Shown here piece after piece: positions 1 through 8,151 of a DNA stretch of 64,000 nt. Each line of letters opens with the position of its first letter. Position 1 is the first letter of the stretch. Location: contig NZ_FRBR01000001.1 of assembly GCF_900142665.1 (NCBI RefSeq), forward strand, positions 744,001-808,000, in the 5' to 3' direction. This stretch comes from Roseovarius pacificus. GTDB lineage: Bacteria; Pseudomonadota; Alphaproteobacteria; Rhodobacterales; Rhodobacteraceae. Both the position numbers and the translations under genes were made by a program. The notes under the pieces were generated by a model. That model saw only the letters and a list, made by a program, of their open reading frames with translations, was not told the origin of the DNA and ran no database searches.

Positions 1-271
1 CCGACATCATGTCTTCGTCTTCGCCGGGGATATGCGGGGCAAAGATCGCTTCGAGCATGTGGATCAGGGCGAACAGGCCGATGGCGATGGTCAGAAGATA
101 CGGCAGAAAGGCCGGCGACAGCGGCAGGTGCTTCACCGAGGATGGCGTCGTGACCCCGGTCGGTATGACGATCAGGGCGAACAGCACCGACGCCGCAAGC
201 GTGAGCGCCGCAAAGACGATCTCGCGGCGGCGGCCCCTGTGGGCATCGGTCCGGGTTGTGTTTCCGCTCAT
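1..271 (-). CDS. tctB: Tripartite tricarboxylate transporter TctB-family small membrane subunit (3' end outside window)
   Basis: This is the 5' part of a minus-strand gene, with its ATG at 271-269 and the rest beyond the left edge. The visible ~90 residues have a short basic cytoplasmic start (MSGNTTRTDAHRGRRR), one hydrophobic helix at about residues 19-38, then a loop and a second helix (PAFLPYLLTIAIGLFALIHM). That layout is typical of the four-helix TctB subunit of TTT importers, which sits in the inner membrane with the large TctA channel. A good Shine-Dalgarno (GGAGGAGGG) lies just before the ATG. Directly upstream is tctC, the periplasmic receptor, so tctA is expected next, outside the window. 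The call rests largely on this context because TctB sequences are poorly conserved. Confidence 0.75.
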   Translation of the reverse strand, partial: MSGNTTRTDAHRGRRREIVFAALTLAASVLFALIVIPTGVTTPSSVKHLPLSPAFLPYLLTIAIGLFALIHMLEAIFAPHIPGEDEDMMS

Positions 272-303
272 GGCTGACCCTCCTCCTGTGGTGTGAGTCG
301 GCA

Positions 304-327
304 GTGGCGGCCCGTCGGGGCCGCCAC
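304..327 (-). terminator. Intercistronic hairpin between tctC and tctB
   Basis: GTGGCGGCCC (304-313) pairs perfectly with GGGCCGCCAC (318-327) around a 4-base loop. It lies between the tctC stop and the tctB start and has no U-tract, so it is more likely an mRNA-stabilising or attenuating hairpin that lets the binding protein outnumber the membrane subunits than a full terminator. Confidence 0.55.
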
Positions 328-346
328 GCATGATGATATCGCAGTG

Positions 347-1330
347 TTACTCGACGGTCACGCCGGCCTCGTCCACGACGGTTTTCCAGCTCGACAACTC
401 GCTGGCGATGAAGTCGCTGAACGCCTCGGGGCTGCCGCCCTCGATCTGCGCACCACGCGTATCGGCGAACTTGACGAACCCGTCGCTGACGATGACCTGA
501 TCGAGCGCGTCGGACAGCGTTGCGACAATCGCCTCGTCCGTTCCGGCGGGCGCCAGCAGGCCGAACCACGACCGCGCCGCGAACCCGTCGAGTTCGGGAA
601 TGTCCAGCTCATCCAGCGTCGGCACGTCGGCCAGCTTGTCCGAGCGTTCCGGCGTGGTCACCGCCAGGGCGCGCAGCGCCCCCGACTGGATATGCGGCAT
701 GGCCGACGGCAGGTTGTCGAACATCACGTCCACATCCCCGGCCAGCAGGGCGGGCACGGCCTCGCCGCTGCCACGGAACGGCACATGGGTCATGTCGGCC
801 TTGGTGCGGGCCTTGAACATTTCGCCCGACAGGTGGATCGAACTGCCCACACCGGACGAGCCGAAGGTCTTGCCCTCGGATTGCGCCGCGGCAAGGAATT
901 CGGCGGCACTCTGGTAGGGGCTGTCCTTGTTGACCACCATCACGTTGGGGATCGACATCAACAGCTTGATCGGCGCGAAATCCGCGACCGGGTCGTATTG
1001 CAGGTTCTTGTAGACCGCAGGCGCGATCCCGTGCGATGACACCTGCCCCATGAAAAGCGTGTACCCGTCGGGCCGGGCCTTGGCGGCCTGAGTCGTCCCC
1101 AGGGTCGCACCGGCACCGGGGCGGTTTTCGACCGTCACCGTTTCATCCAGCGCCTGGCTCAGGCTATCGGCCACCTGACGGGCCAGGATGTCGGTCGCGC
1201 CACCGGCGCTGTAGGGCACGATGATGGTGATACGCTTGCTCGGGTAATCCTGGGCCATGGCCGATGTGCCGAGGGCCAGCATCGAAACGGCGCCTGCCGC
1301 AGCGATGATCGTTCTTCTGGAAAGTGTCAT
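347..1330 (-). CDS. tctC: TTT periplasmic solute-binding protein (TctC/Bug family)
   Basis: The protein is 327 aa, the usual Bug-family length. The start is the ATG at 1330, preceded by GAGGAGAAG; longer readings to 1459 lack a signal peptide at the start. Residues 1-26 form a signal peptide (MTLSRRTIIAAAGAVS..AMA) with a twin arginine at 5-6. The mature protein begins QDYPSKRITIIVPYSAGGATD and carries the family's IVPYSAGG and NRPGAGA motifs. Bug proteins bind carboxylates such as citrate, tartrate or aromatic acids and deliver them to TctAB. The ligand cannot be told from sequence. It follows an SDR and a CoA-ligase in the same operon, so it probably captures the acid those enzymes process. 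Confidence 0.92.
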   Translation of the reverse strand: MTLSRRTIIAAAGAVSMLALGTSAMAQDYPSKRITIIVPYSAGGATDILARQVADSLSQALDETVTVENRPGAGATLGTTQAAKARPDGYTLFMGQVSSHGIAPAVYKNLQYDPVADFAPIKLLMSIPNVMVVNKDSPYQSAAEFLAAAQSEGKTFGSSGVGSSIHLSGEMFKARTKADMTHVPFRGSGEAVPALLAGDVDVMFDNLPSAMPHIQSGALRALAVTTPERSDKLADVPTLDELDIPELDGFAARSWFGLLAPAGTDEAIVATLSDALDQVIVSDGFVKFADTRGAQIEGGSPEAFSDFIASELSSWKTVVDEAGVTVE

Positions 1331-1383
1331 CTTCTTCTCCTCCATTGGTGAAAACGTCTGTTTTCCGGGTGTCCGGATGCTGT

Positions 1384-2097
1384 TCAGGCAGATCCGATCG
1401 TCATACCTCCGCAGACGAACAGAACCTGCCCCGTCACGAATCCCGATCTCTCCGAACAAAAGAACGATACGGCATCGGCCACATCTTCGGGGTTTCCTGT
1501 GCGCTTGACCGGAATGGACTGGATGATCCGGTCCGTGCGCGGGTCACCGGGCGGGTTGACCTTGTTGAAAAGTTCGGTGGCGATCGGCCCCGGACCGACG
1601 GCATTCACCGTGATCCCGTGCTGCCCGAGTTCGAGCGCCCATGTTTTCGTCATCCCGTGCAGCCCGGCCTTGGTTGCCGAATAGGCCGAGCGCAGTTCCT
1701 TGCCGAGCGCCACGCGGCTCGAGATGTTCACCACCCGGCCCAGCCGGGCCTCCTTCATCGCGGGCAACGCCGCCTGAAGGCACAGGAGCGGCGCACGCAA
1801 GTTGACTGCGGCGACCCGATCGAGCGAATAGGGATCGGTCGATTCCACGTCGGCGGGCTCGACGATGCCGGCATTGTTGACCAGCCGGGTCACGCGCCGC
1901 CCCTTGCAGAAGGCCCCGAGCGCGGACTGAACCGCCTCGACATCCGACAGGTCCAGGTCCAGAACCTCGTCGGCGACATCGTGTTCGGGCCGGACCCGGT
2001 CCACCACGGCGACACGCAGCCCGTCGGCCTTCAGCCGTTGGGCCACCGCCGCCCCGATCCCGCGGGCTCCGCCTGTGACGATTGCGAAATCCTGCAT
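1384..2097 (-). CDS. Short-chain dehydrogenase/reductase, FabG-like
   Basis: A classical SDR of 237 aa. The nucleotide-binding TGGARGIG is at residues 8-15, NNAG at 74-77, the catalytic Ser at about 126-127, and YSATK with Tyr139 and Lys143. The C-terminal GQVLFVCGGMT is also typical. It should interconvert a hydroxyl and a ketone with NAD(P)H in the cytoplasm. The ATG at 2097 is used because the Rossmann fold begins right after it. It starts 4 bases after the stop of the citryl-CoA-lyase-like gene, so the two are co-translated. In this operon a role on a 3-hydroxyacyl or hydroxy-acid intermediate is reasonable but inferred; SDR substrate cannot be read from the sequence. Confidence 0.9.
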   Translation of the reverse strand: MQDFAIVTGGARGIGAAVAQRLKADGLRVAVVDRVRPEHDVADEVLDLDLSDVEAVQSALGAFCKGRRVTRLVNNAGIVEPADVESTDPYSLDRVAAVNLRAPLLCLQAALPAMKEARLGRVVNISSRVALGKELRSAYSATKAGLHGMTKTWALELGQHGITVNAVGPGPIATELFNKVNPPGDPRTDRIIQSIPVKRTGNPEDVADAVSFFCSERSGFVTGQVLFVCGGMTIGSA

Positions 2098-2101
2098 TGA
2101 C

Positions 2102-2866
2102 TCAGCTTTCAAAGGGCATGGCTTTGTCGATGGTCTCCCAGATGAAACGACCCGACGGTTTGCGCTGTTCTTCGGCGATATGGGCGACAAGCCCCGCAGC
2201 GCGGGAAATGACGGCAAAACCGCGCATCAGTTCCACCGGAATGTCCATATCCCCGAGCAGGGCCGCCGTCGCGCCGGTGGCGTTGATGGTGATATGGCGC
2301 TGGAATTCGGCATCCACCGCAGCCGACAGGGTCCGAAGCGCCGTCAGGTAGCGGGGCGTTTCGCATTCGGCCTCGCCGATCTCCAGGAGCCTCAGCGCAC
2401 GCGGATCGTCGGGCTTGTGCAGGTGATGGCCGAACCCCGGCAGATGCGCCTTGCGGGCACGGTGCTCGCGCACGATCCCGGCGGCGCGGGCCGCCTGGGC
2501 ATCGCCCTCCAGATCGACCAGTTCCGCCAGAAGGCGCGCGTTGTTCTCGATGGTGCCGACAAACTGGCTGCCAACCGCAAGAAGGCCCGCGGCCACCGCG
2601 CCCTGAAGGTTCTCGGGGGCGGACATGTAGATCGAGCGGGTGGCGATGGCGCTCGGCGTCAGCCCGTGCTCCATCATGGTGATCAGGATCGCGTTCATCA
2701 CCCGTTTCTGGCCGGGCGGCACATCGCGCCCCAGGATGTGCTGCATCATGACGGTCACGAAATCGCTGTCGCCGGTCAGCAGCTCATCGACCAGGTTGCG
2801 GTCGCGATAGAAAATCTCGGTATCGGTATACCGGCAAAGCGATGTGGTCGGTGCGGATTTTGACAT
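2102..2866 (-). CDS. Citryl-CoA lyase-like protein (short citrate synthase superfamily)
   Basis: This 254-aa protein covers only the core of the citrate synthase fold; true citrate synthases are over 350 aa. It keeps the two histidine regions: MMEHG with His67, and PGFGHHLHK at 143-151, matching the GFGH motif of citrate synthases. It also has NATGATAALLGDM near residue 219, where the family's later active-site segment falls. Proteins of this size are generally annotated as citryl-CoA lyase, which cleaves a citryl-CoA-type thioester into acetyl-CoA and a 2-oxo acid. Its position 2 bases after an acyl-CoA ligase fits a ligase-then-lyase pair acting on an imported acid. The exact acyl-CoA is unknown, and some of these short homologues may have other aldol chemistry. 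Confidence 0.75.
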   Translation of the reverse strand: MSKSAPTTSLCRYTDTEIFYRDRNLVDELLTGDSDFVTVMMQHILGRDVPPGQKRVMNAILITMMEHGLTPSAIATRSIYMSAPENLQGAVAAGLLAVGSQFVGTIENNARLLAELVDLEGDAQAARAAGIVREHRARKAHLPGFGHHLHKPDDPRALRLLEIGEAECETPRYLTALRTLSAAVDAEFQRHITINATGATAALLGDMDIPVELMRGFAVISRAAGLVAHIAEEQRKPSGRFIWETIDKAMPFES

Positions 2867-2868
2867 GA

Positions 2869-4392
2869 TTAACCTTCCTTGAGTGCATCGGCGCGCTGCG
2901 CCATGTGCTGTTCGGCGAGTTGCGTTTTCTGGAGCTTGCCAATCGCGTTGCGCGGCAGGCTCTCGACGAAGCGGACGGATTTGGGCGTTTTCACCGGCCC
3001 CAGCCGTTCGCGGATGAAGGCGATAATCTCGGCCGGGGTGACGGATTGCGCGTCGCGCACCTGCACGGCGGCATGTACGGATTCACCCCACTTGTCGTCG
3101 GGAACGCCATAAACCGCGCAGTCGATGATATCGGGATGCTCGCCCATCACCGTTTCCACATCGGCGGGATAGACATTGAACCCGCCGGTGATGATCATCT
3201 CCTTGGCGCGGCCGCGAATGAAGACATAGCCGTCCTCGTCCTTCAGCCCCAGATCGCCGGTATGCAGCCACCCGTCCACAAGGGTCTTGGCGGTCACCTC
3301 GGGCTGATCCCAGTAGCCGGTCATCAACAGGTCGCCGCGGATCACGATCTCGCCGGTTTCCCCGGCGGGCAGGATGCGCCCCTCGCCATCCATGATCTCG
3401 ACCTGCGTCAGGAACGTCTCGCGCCCGACCGAGGCGCGCTTTGCCGGGTTCTGCAACTCCTGCGCGGAAATCATCGTGGCGATCTGCGGCGCTTCGGTCT
3501 GGCCGTAGGTCGAGGCGAGGCACGGGCCGAAAATCGCCTGCGCCCGCTCGATGGCGTCGGGGCGCATCGGACCGGCCCCGTAGATCAGGTTCCTGAGATC
3601 CGCGTAATCGGACTCCCGCACGTTCTCCAGTTCCATCAGCATATAGAGAACAGTGGGCGGCACGAAGGTGGTGGTGATCCCGGCATTTTGCAGGAAATGC
3701 AGCGTTTCCTCGGGGCGCGGCCTGTCGAGCAGAACCAGCGTGCCCCCCGTGGCCAGCGTCGGCAGAATGTAGGTCGAGGTGCCATGCGTGATCGGAGCCG
3801 CCGCCAGATAGCGCTGCCCCTCGGCAAGCGACCATGCCGAAATCTGGATCGCGATATTCGTGTTCCAGGCGCGATAGGGTTGCATCACCCCCTTGGGCAA
3901 GCCGGTGGTGCCCCCGGTGAACTTGATCGCCTGCGTGGCGCTCAGCGGCATATCCGCACCCTCGGGCACCTGCCCCATATGCTTTTCACACAGCGCAATC
4001 GTGGTCTCGGGGCCGCCCGCCGGATCGGACATCAGGAACCGGGTCTCGGCCCCGGCCAGCTTGTCCACGGTCTCGGGTTGGGCAATGACGATGCTGGCCC
4101 CGGTGAATTCGACCGCGCGCACCAGTTCGGCCCTGGCGTTCATCGGCTGAAGCGGCACCCAGACCTTGCCGGCGGCCAGAACGGCCAGCCAGCTGATCAG
4201 GTGATCCACAGAGTTGTAACAACAGATCCCGACCCGCGAGCCGAACGCGGGATCGAGCGTTTGCAACCCCGTGGCCAGCGCCTGAACCCGGTCGTGAAGC
4301 GCCTTGTAGCTCAGCGCCTCGTCGCCGTGTTCAACGGCGATGTGATCCGGCCAGAGCCGTGCTGCGCGATCGAAGAAATGGATTGGATACAT
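2869..4392 (-). CDS. AMP-forming acyl-CoA synthetase (class I adenylate-forming)
   Basis: The protein is 507 aa. It contains the phosphate-binding TGGTTGLPKG (about 159-168), the adenine-site YGQTEAP, the hinge GWLHTGDLG, and the C-terminal GRAKEMIITGGFNVYP and RNAIGKLQK with the catalytic lysine. It therefore activates a carboxylate to acyl-AMP and then acyl-CoA, using ATP, in the cytoplasm. It is the second gene of the IclR-led operon, 12 bases after the regulator, and runs straight into the citryl-CoA-lyase-like gene. The neighbours (TTT importer, lyase, SDR) suggest the substrate is an imported small di- or tricarboxylate or hydroxy acid. That is inference. Confidence 0.9.
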   Translation of the reverse strand: MYPIHFFDRAARLWPDHIAVEHGDEALSYKALHDRVQALATGLQTLDPAFGSRVGICCYNSVDHLISWLAVLAAGKVWVPLQPMNARAELVRAVEFTGASIVIAQPETVDKLAGAETRFLMSDPAGGPETTIALCEKHMGQVPEGADMPLSATQAIKFTGGTTGLPKGVMQPYRAWNTNIAIQISAWSLAEGQRYLAAAPITHGTSTYILPTLATGGTLVLLDRPRPEETLHFLQNAGITTTFVPPTVLYMLMELENVRESDYADLRNLIYGAGPMRPDAIERAQAIFGPCLASTYGQTEAPQIATMISAQELQNPAKRASVGRETFLTQVEIMDGEGRILPAGETGEIVIRGDLLMTGYWDQPEVTAKTLVDGWLHTGDLGLKDEDGYVFIRGRAKEMIITGGFNVYPADVETVMGEHPDIIDCAVYGVPDDKWGESVHAAVQVRDAQSVTPAEIIAFIRERLGPVKTPKSVRFVESLPRNAIGKLQKTQLAEQHMAQRADALKEG

Positions 4393-4404
4393 GCTTGTCT
4401 TGCC

Positions 4405-5190
4405 TCAGGTCTTGAGCCCGGCGCGGTTGAGCGCCTGTTCCATCACGGCCACGATTTCCTTACGGCGCTGAGGGCCCATGCGCGACTTGCGCGCCGAAAC
4501 CGACAGCGCCGCCAGAAGGCGGTCGGAGCCATCGAACACGGCCACCGCAATCGCGCTCACATCCGGGATGATGAGCGAATTGTTCACCAGATACCGATGC
4601 TTGCGCCAATGCCGCACCATGGAGCGGACCTCGGCCGTGGAGAGGTCGCCATAGCGTCCGTACACCTCGCTGTTGGAGCTGATCAGACGGTCGCAGCTGT
4701 TCTCGGGCAGCGCCGCCAGAATGGCCGCGCTTCCCGCCCCCACCCCGAGGGGCCGCCGGGACCCGACCTGCAACGTATTCGCCCGCAGCGGGGTGGTCCC
4801 GATCACCGCGTCGATGCACAGGGCCTCGTCGCCGAACGGCACCGTCAGGTAAACGGTTTCGCCCGTGACCGTGGCGGTCTCGGCCAGCGCGGGATGCAGT
4901 TCCATGCGCACGGCATCGAACTGCCGCGGCGATCCCGGCGCACCGGCGAGATCGAACAACCCGATGCCGAGCGTGTAGATTTTGGAATAGGGATCGAAGC
5001 TCAGAAGCCCGCCATCGACAAGCCCCTGCAACAGCCTGCGCGCCGTCGCCGTCGTGAGGTTCGCCTTGCGCGCCACCGTCGACAGGTTGACGCCCGTCGC
5101 GTTGCGTTCCGCCACGATGGGCAGCAGCCGGATGGCCTTGGCAAGCGACGTCTCAGCGCGCCGGCCGGAATCTGCGTCCAGTGTGGGCAA
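4405..5190 (-). CDS. IclR-family transcriptional regulator leading the TTT/CoA-ligase operon
   Basis: The protein is 261 aa. An N-terminal winged helix-turn-helix (about residues 15-75, NLSTVARKANLTTATARR..) is followed by the IclR effector domain (GSRRPLGVGAGSAAILAALPE). The start is a TTG at 5190 with a strong GGGGGAGGGG Shine-Dalgarno; no in-frame ATG fits better. The acyl-CoA ligase begins 12 bases after its stop, so the regulator is likely first in the operon and controls itself. The A/T-rich stretch upstream (5271-5311) holds tandem TATCGAATTTTT repeats that could be its operator. IclR proteins usually sense a pathway acid; the ligand is unknown here. Confidence 0.9.
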   Translation of the reverse strand: MPTLDADSGRRAETSLAKAIRLLPIVAERNATGVNLSTVARKANLTTATARRLLQGLVDGGLLSFDPYSKIYTLGIGLFDLAGAPGSPRQFDAVRMELHPALAETATVTGETVYLTVPFGDEALCIDAVIGTTPLRANTLQVGSRRPLGVGAGSAAILAALPENSCDRLISSNSEVYGRYGDLSTAEVRSMVRHWRKHRYLVNNSLIIPDVSAIAVAVFDGSDRLLAALSVSARKSRMGPQRRKEIVAVMEQALNRAGLKT

Positions 5191-5494
5191 TGGCCCCTCC
5201 CCCTTCAGGACAGGCCAATCGAATGGCCCCTCCGACAGGGATAAAACTTGTCCGGCAGGCCGCGAGAGTCTATCGAATTTTTATCATATATCGAATTTTT
5301 TTTATCATATACTGATATATATTTTTTTAAATTACTGTTTTACATATATTATCTTTAATAACAAATTGAAAAACCAATACCGAAAAATCCGGCTGCCCAC
5401 CCGTTCCACACGGCGCAAATGACGAAACGTGCCCGACCATGCGGCCGGGCGCCTCGCCTCATTCACTTGTGCAAAAGGGACGCACGGCCTCTGA
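5191..5494. other. A/T-rich intergenic region between pcaF and the IclR gene
   Basis: This ~300-base stretch has no credible gene. About 5270-5365 is strikingly A/T-rich against GC-rich surroundings. It should hold the promoter of the minus-strand IclR operon and the end of the upstream pcaF operon transcript. An open frame can be drawn through it on the plus strand, but that frame is antisense to the IclR gene at its start and has no family resemblance. Confidence 0.6.
5271..5311. repeat. Tandem imperfect direct repeat, candidate IclR operator
   Basis: TATCGAATTTTTATCATATA (5271-5290) is repeated with three extra T at 5289-5311, overlapping by two bases. The copies lie 80-120 bases upstream of the IclR start codon in the A/T-rich promoter region. 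Their use as an operator is inference. Confidence 0.4.
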
Positions 5495-6694
5495 TCAGAC
5501 GGCTTCCAAAGCGATCGCAATGCCCTGACCGACGCCGATGCACATGGTCGACAGGCTTTTCTGCCCGGGTTTCAGCTCCAGCATCGCCGTGCCGGTGATC
5601 CGGGCGCCGGACATGCCCAAAGGATGCCCCAGGGCAATCGCACCGCCGTTCGGATTCACCCGCGGGTCGTCATCGGCGATCCCCAGATCGCGCAGCGTCG
5701 CCAGCCCCTGAGACGCAAAAGCCTCGTTCAGTTCGATCACCGCGAAACCGTCCTGTTTCATACCCAGACGGTCCATCAGCTTTTTCGACGCGAGCGCCGG
5801 GCCAAAGCCCATGATCCGCGGCGCGACACCGGCACTGGCCCCACCCAGAACCCTGGCGACGGGCGTCAGGCCATGCACACGCGCCGCGTCCTTCGAGGCA
5901 AGAATCAGCGCCGCCGCGCCGTCATTCACACCCGACGCATTGCCCGCCGTCACGGTCCCGTCCGCTTTGACAATGCAGCGCAGTTTTTGCAGCGCTTCCA
6001 GGGTGGTGGCGGGGCGCGGATGCTCATCCTCTGCCACCACGACAGGATCGCCTCTGCGCTGCGGGATGGTCACCGGCACGATTTCCGTCGCCAGACGCCC
6101 GCTGGCCATCGCCGCCCCGGCCCTTTGTTGCGATCGCAGGGCGAAAAGATCCTGATCTTCGCGGGAGACATTGAAATCCTCTGCCACGTTCTCGGCGGTT
6201 TCCGGCATCGAATCGACGCCGTATTGCGCCTTCATCAGGCTGTTGACGAAGCGCCAGCCGATGGTCGTGTCGTGAACCGCGTTGGCGCGGGAAAAACCGA
6301 TTTCCGCTTTCGGCATCACGAAGGGTGCGCGCGACATCGACTCGACACCGCCGGCAACGATCAGATCGGCCTCGCCCGCGCGGATTGCGCGGGCGGCGGT
6401 GATCACGGCATCCATGCCCGAACCGCAAAGCCGGTTCATCGTGGTGCCCGGAACCGTGTCAGGGTAGCCGGCCAGCAAAAGCGACATGCGCGCCACGTTG
6501 CGGTTGTCTTCGCCCGCCTGATTGGCGCAGCCGAAAATCACGTCGTCGATCGCCGCAGGGTCCATCTCCGGGTTGCGCTCGGCCAGCACTTTCAACGGGA
6601 TTGCGCCCAGATCGTCGGCCCGCACGGACGACAATGCGCCGCCATAGCGGCCCACCGGCGTACGGATATAGTCGCAGATATAAACCTCGGTCAT
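5495..6694 (-). CDS. pcaF: 3-oxoadipyl-CoA thiolase-type acetyl-CoA acyltransferase
   Basis: A 399-aa thiolase II. The nucleophile Cys90 is in NRLCGSGMDA, and the C-terminal GHPLGMSGAR and MCIGVGQG supply the histidine and second cysteine. The opening VYICDYIRTPVGRYGG and the NGGAIALGHPLG context are characteristic of PcaF/PaaJ-type 3-oxoadipyl-CoA thiolases, which yield succinyl-CoA and acetyl-CoA. A GTG at 6697 directly precedes the ATG at 6694; I use the ATG. It is the last gene of the operon that begins at hyuA, 12 bases after pcaJ. A close paralogue lies at 33117-34325. The substrate could also be a related 3-oxoacyl-CoA. Confidence 0.9.
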   Translation of the reverse strand: MTEVYICDYIRTPVGRYGGALSSVRADDLGAIPLKVLAERNPEMDPAAIDDVIFGCANQAGEDNRNVARMSLLLAGYPDTVPGTTMNRLCGSGMDAVITAARAIRAGEADLIVAGGVESMSRAPFVMPKAEIGFSRANAVHDTTIGWRFVNSLMKAQYGVDSMPETAENVAEDFNVSREDQDLFALRSQQRAGAAMASGRLATEIVPVTIPQRRGDPVVVAEDEHPRPATTLEALQKLRCIVKADGTVTAGNASGVNDGAAALILASKDAARVHGLTPVARVLGGASAGVAPRIMGFGPALASKKLMDRLGMKQDGFAVIELNEAFASQGLATLRDLGIADDDPRVNPNGGAIALGHPLGMSGARITGTAMLELKPGQKSLSTMCIGVGQGIAIALEAV

Positions 6695-6706
6695 CACAGG
6701 CCCCCT

Positions 6707-7399
6707 TCAGATATCCGCCGGAACGATCAGATCGCCGACCTGGCCTTCGGAGTGCAGCCTTGCCCCTGTCACCGCCTGCAAGGCGTCCATCGGGATTTGC
6801 GGCAGCTTTTCCCGCAGCACGAATTTGCCATCCACGATATCGACCACCGCCAGCGACGAGTACACACGGGTGACACATCCCAGCCCGGTCAGCGGAAAGG
6901 TGCAGGATTCGACCAGCTTGGGCGCTCCGTCGCGGGTGACATGATCGGTCACCACCGCCACGCGTTTCGCGCCGTGGACCAGATCCATCGCCCCGCCCAC
7001 GGCCGGAACGCTTTTTGACCCCACGCGCCAGTTTGCCAGATCGCCGTTCTGCGCAACCTGGTAGGCCCCCAGCACCGCAAGATCGAGATGCCCGCCACGG
7101 ACCATCGCGAAACTGTCGGCATGGTGAAAGAACGAGGCGCCGGGCTTCAGCGTGATGGCCTTTTTCCCGGCATTGATCAGGTCCCAGTCCTCGTCGCCCT
7201 CGGCAGGCGCCTTGCCAAAGCCCAGCACGCCGTTTTCGGTGTGATAGGTCACGTTGCGGCCTTCGGGCTGAAACCTGGCGATCATCTCGGGAAAGCCGAT
7301 CCCGAGGTTCACATAGGACCCGTCCCCGATATCCTGCGCGGCACGCCATGCGATCTGCGCGTTCGACAGCTTGTCTTCCATGATATTGAAACCCGACAT
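6707..7399 (-). CDS. pcaJ: 3-oxoacid CoA-transferase subunit B (3-oxoadipate CoA-transferase type)
   Basis: The 230-aa beta subunit of a family I CoA-transferase. The catalytic glutamate is Glu55 in TENGVLGFG, after NLGIGFPEMIARF. With PcaI it moves CoA from succinyl-CoA to a 3-oxo acid (3-oxoadipate in the PcaIJ case). The ATG at 7399 overlaps the pcaI stop by one base (TGATG), which enforces coupled translation of the two subunits. MEDKLS at residue 7 is an alternative start. PcaF follows 12 bases later, so transferase and thiolase form the usual activation and cleavage pair. Confidence 0.9.
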   Translation of the reverse strand: MSGFNIMEDKLSNAQIAWRAAQDIGDGSYVNLGIGFPEMIARFQPEGRNVTYHTENGVLGFGKAPAEGDEDWDLINAGKKAITLKPGASFFHHADSFAMVRGGHLDLAVLGAYQVAQNGDLANWRVGSKSVPAVGGAMDLVHGAKRVAVVTDHVTRDGAPKLVESCTFPLTGLGCVTRVYSSLAVVDIVDGKFVLREKLPQIPMDALQAVTGARLHSEGQVGDLIVPADI

Positions 7400-8118
7400 C
7401 AATAGACCACTCCCATGCGCACCAGCACTTCTTCCTGTTGAGGTTCGGGGACTTCCACGATCGTATCGACGAAGATGCCGGGGGTGATCACCTGCTGCGG
7501 GTCGATACATCCCGGTTCGCCCAGCCTTGACACCTGCGCGATGGTCCTGTCGGCGGCCATGGCCATCAGCGGATTGAAATTGCGCGCCGCCATGCGATAG
7601 GTCAGGTTTCCGACCGTATCGCCCTGCTGCCCCTTGATCAGCGCGAAATCGGCCTTCAGCCACCGCTCGCGCACATACATCCTGCCATCGAATTCCTCCG
7701 CCGGTTTGCCCTCGGCCAGCTCCGTGCCGTAAGAGGTCGGCGTGTAAAAGGCCGGGATACCCGCACCCGCGGCGCGGATGCGTTCGGCCAGCGTGCCCTG
7801 CGGGACCAGTTCAAGCTCGATCTCGCCCGCAAGGTATTTCTCGTTGAAGGCCTCGGCGTTGGAACTGCGCGGAAAAGAGCAGATCACCTTCGCCACCATT
7901 CCCGCCCTGATCATCGCGGCGATGCCGATGCCGCCATTGCCGGCATTGTTGTTGACGATGGTCAACCGGGCCGGATGCCCCGTGGCGCGAAACCTGTCGA
8001 TCAGCGCATGCAGCAGTTCCACCGGCGCCCCCGATCCGCCGAACCCGCCGATCATAACCGTCGCGCCATCGGGAATGTCGGCGACGGCAGCCACCAGATC
8101 AGGGCATAGCTTGTTCAT
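7399..8118 (-). CDS. pcaI: 3-oxoacid CoA-transferase subunit A (3-oxoadipate CoA-transferase type)
   Basis: The 239-aa alpha subunit of a family I CoA-transferase. It has the CoA-binding glycine motif GGFGGSG (24-30) and the family's NNNAGNGGIGIAAMI and TPTSYGTELAEGK segments. The length matches PcaI/ScoA. It lies 33 bases after an aminotransferase gene in the same operon, which is unusual for a canonical protocatechuate cluster: no pcaHG, pcaB or pcaD is present. This suggests the pair handles a 3-oxodicarboxylate or related acid produced by transamination chemistry rather than by ring cleavage. Confidence 0.9.
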   Translation of the reverse strand: MNKLCPDLVAAVADIPDGATVMIGGFGGSGAPVELLHALIDRFRATGHPARLTIVNNNAGNGGIGIAAMIRAGMVAKVICSFPRSSNAEAFNEKYLAGEIELELVPQGTLAERIRAAGAGIPAFYTPTSYGTELAEGKPAEEFDGRMYVRERWLKADFALIKGQQGDTVGNLTYRMAARNFNPLMAMAADRTIAQVSRLGEPGCIDPQQVITPGIFVDTIVEVPEPQQEEVLVRMGVVY

Positions 8119-8151
8119 TCTCTGTCTCCTTCATCAGGTTGCACGCGGGCC

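Noticed and set aside
2905..5244. A 779-codon open frame on the plus strand
   Set aside because: It is antisense to the acyl-CoA ligase and IclR genes, both of which have clear conserved motifs.
5495..8118. Classical protocatechuate (beta-ketoadipate) pathway cluster
   Set aside because: pcaIJF are present but pcaGH, pcaB, pcaD and pcaQ are absent, and the genes belong to a hyuAB-led operon, so this is not a standard ring-cleavage locus.
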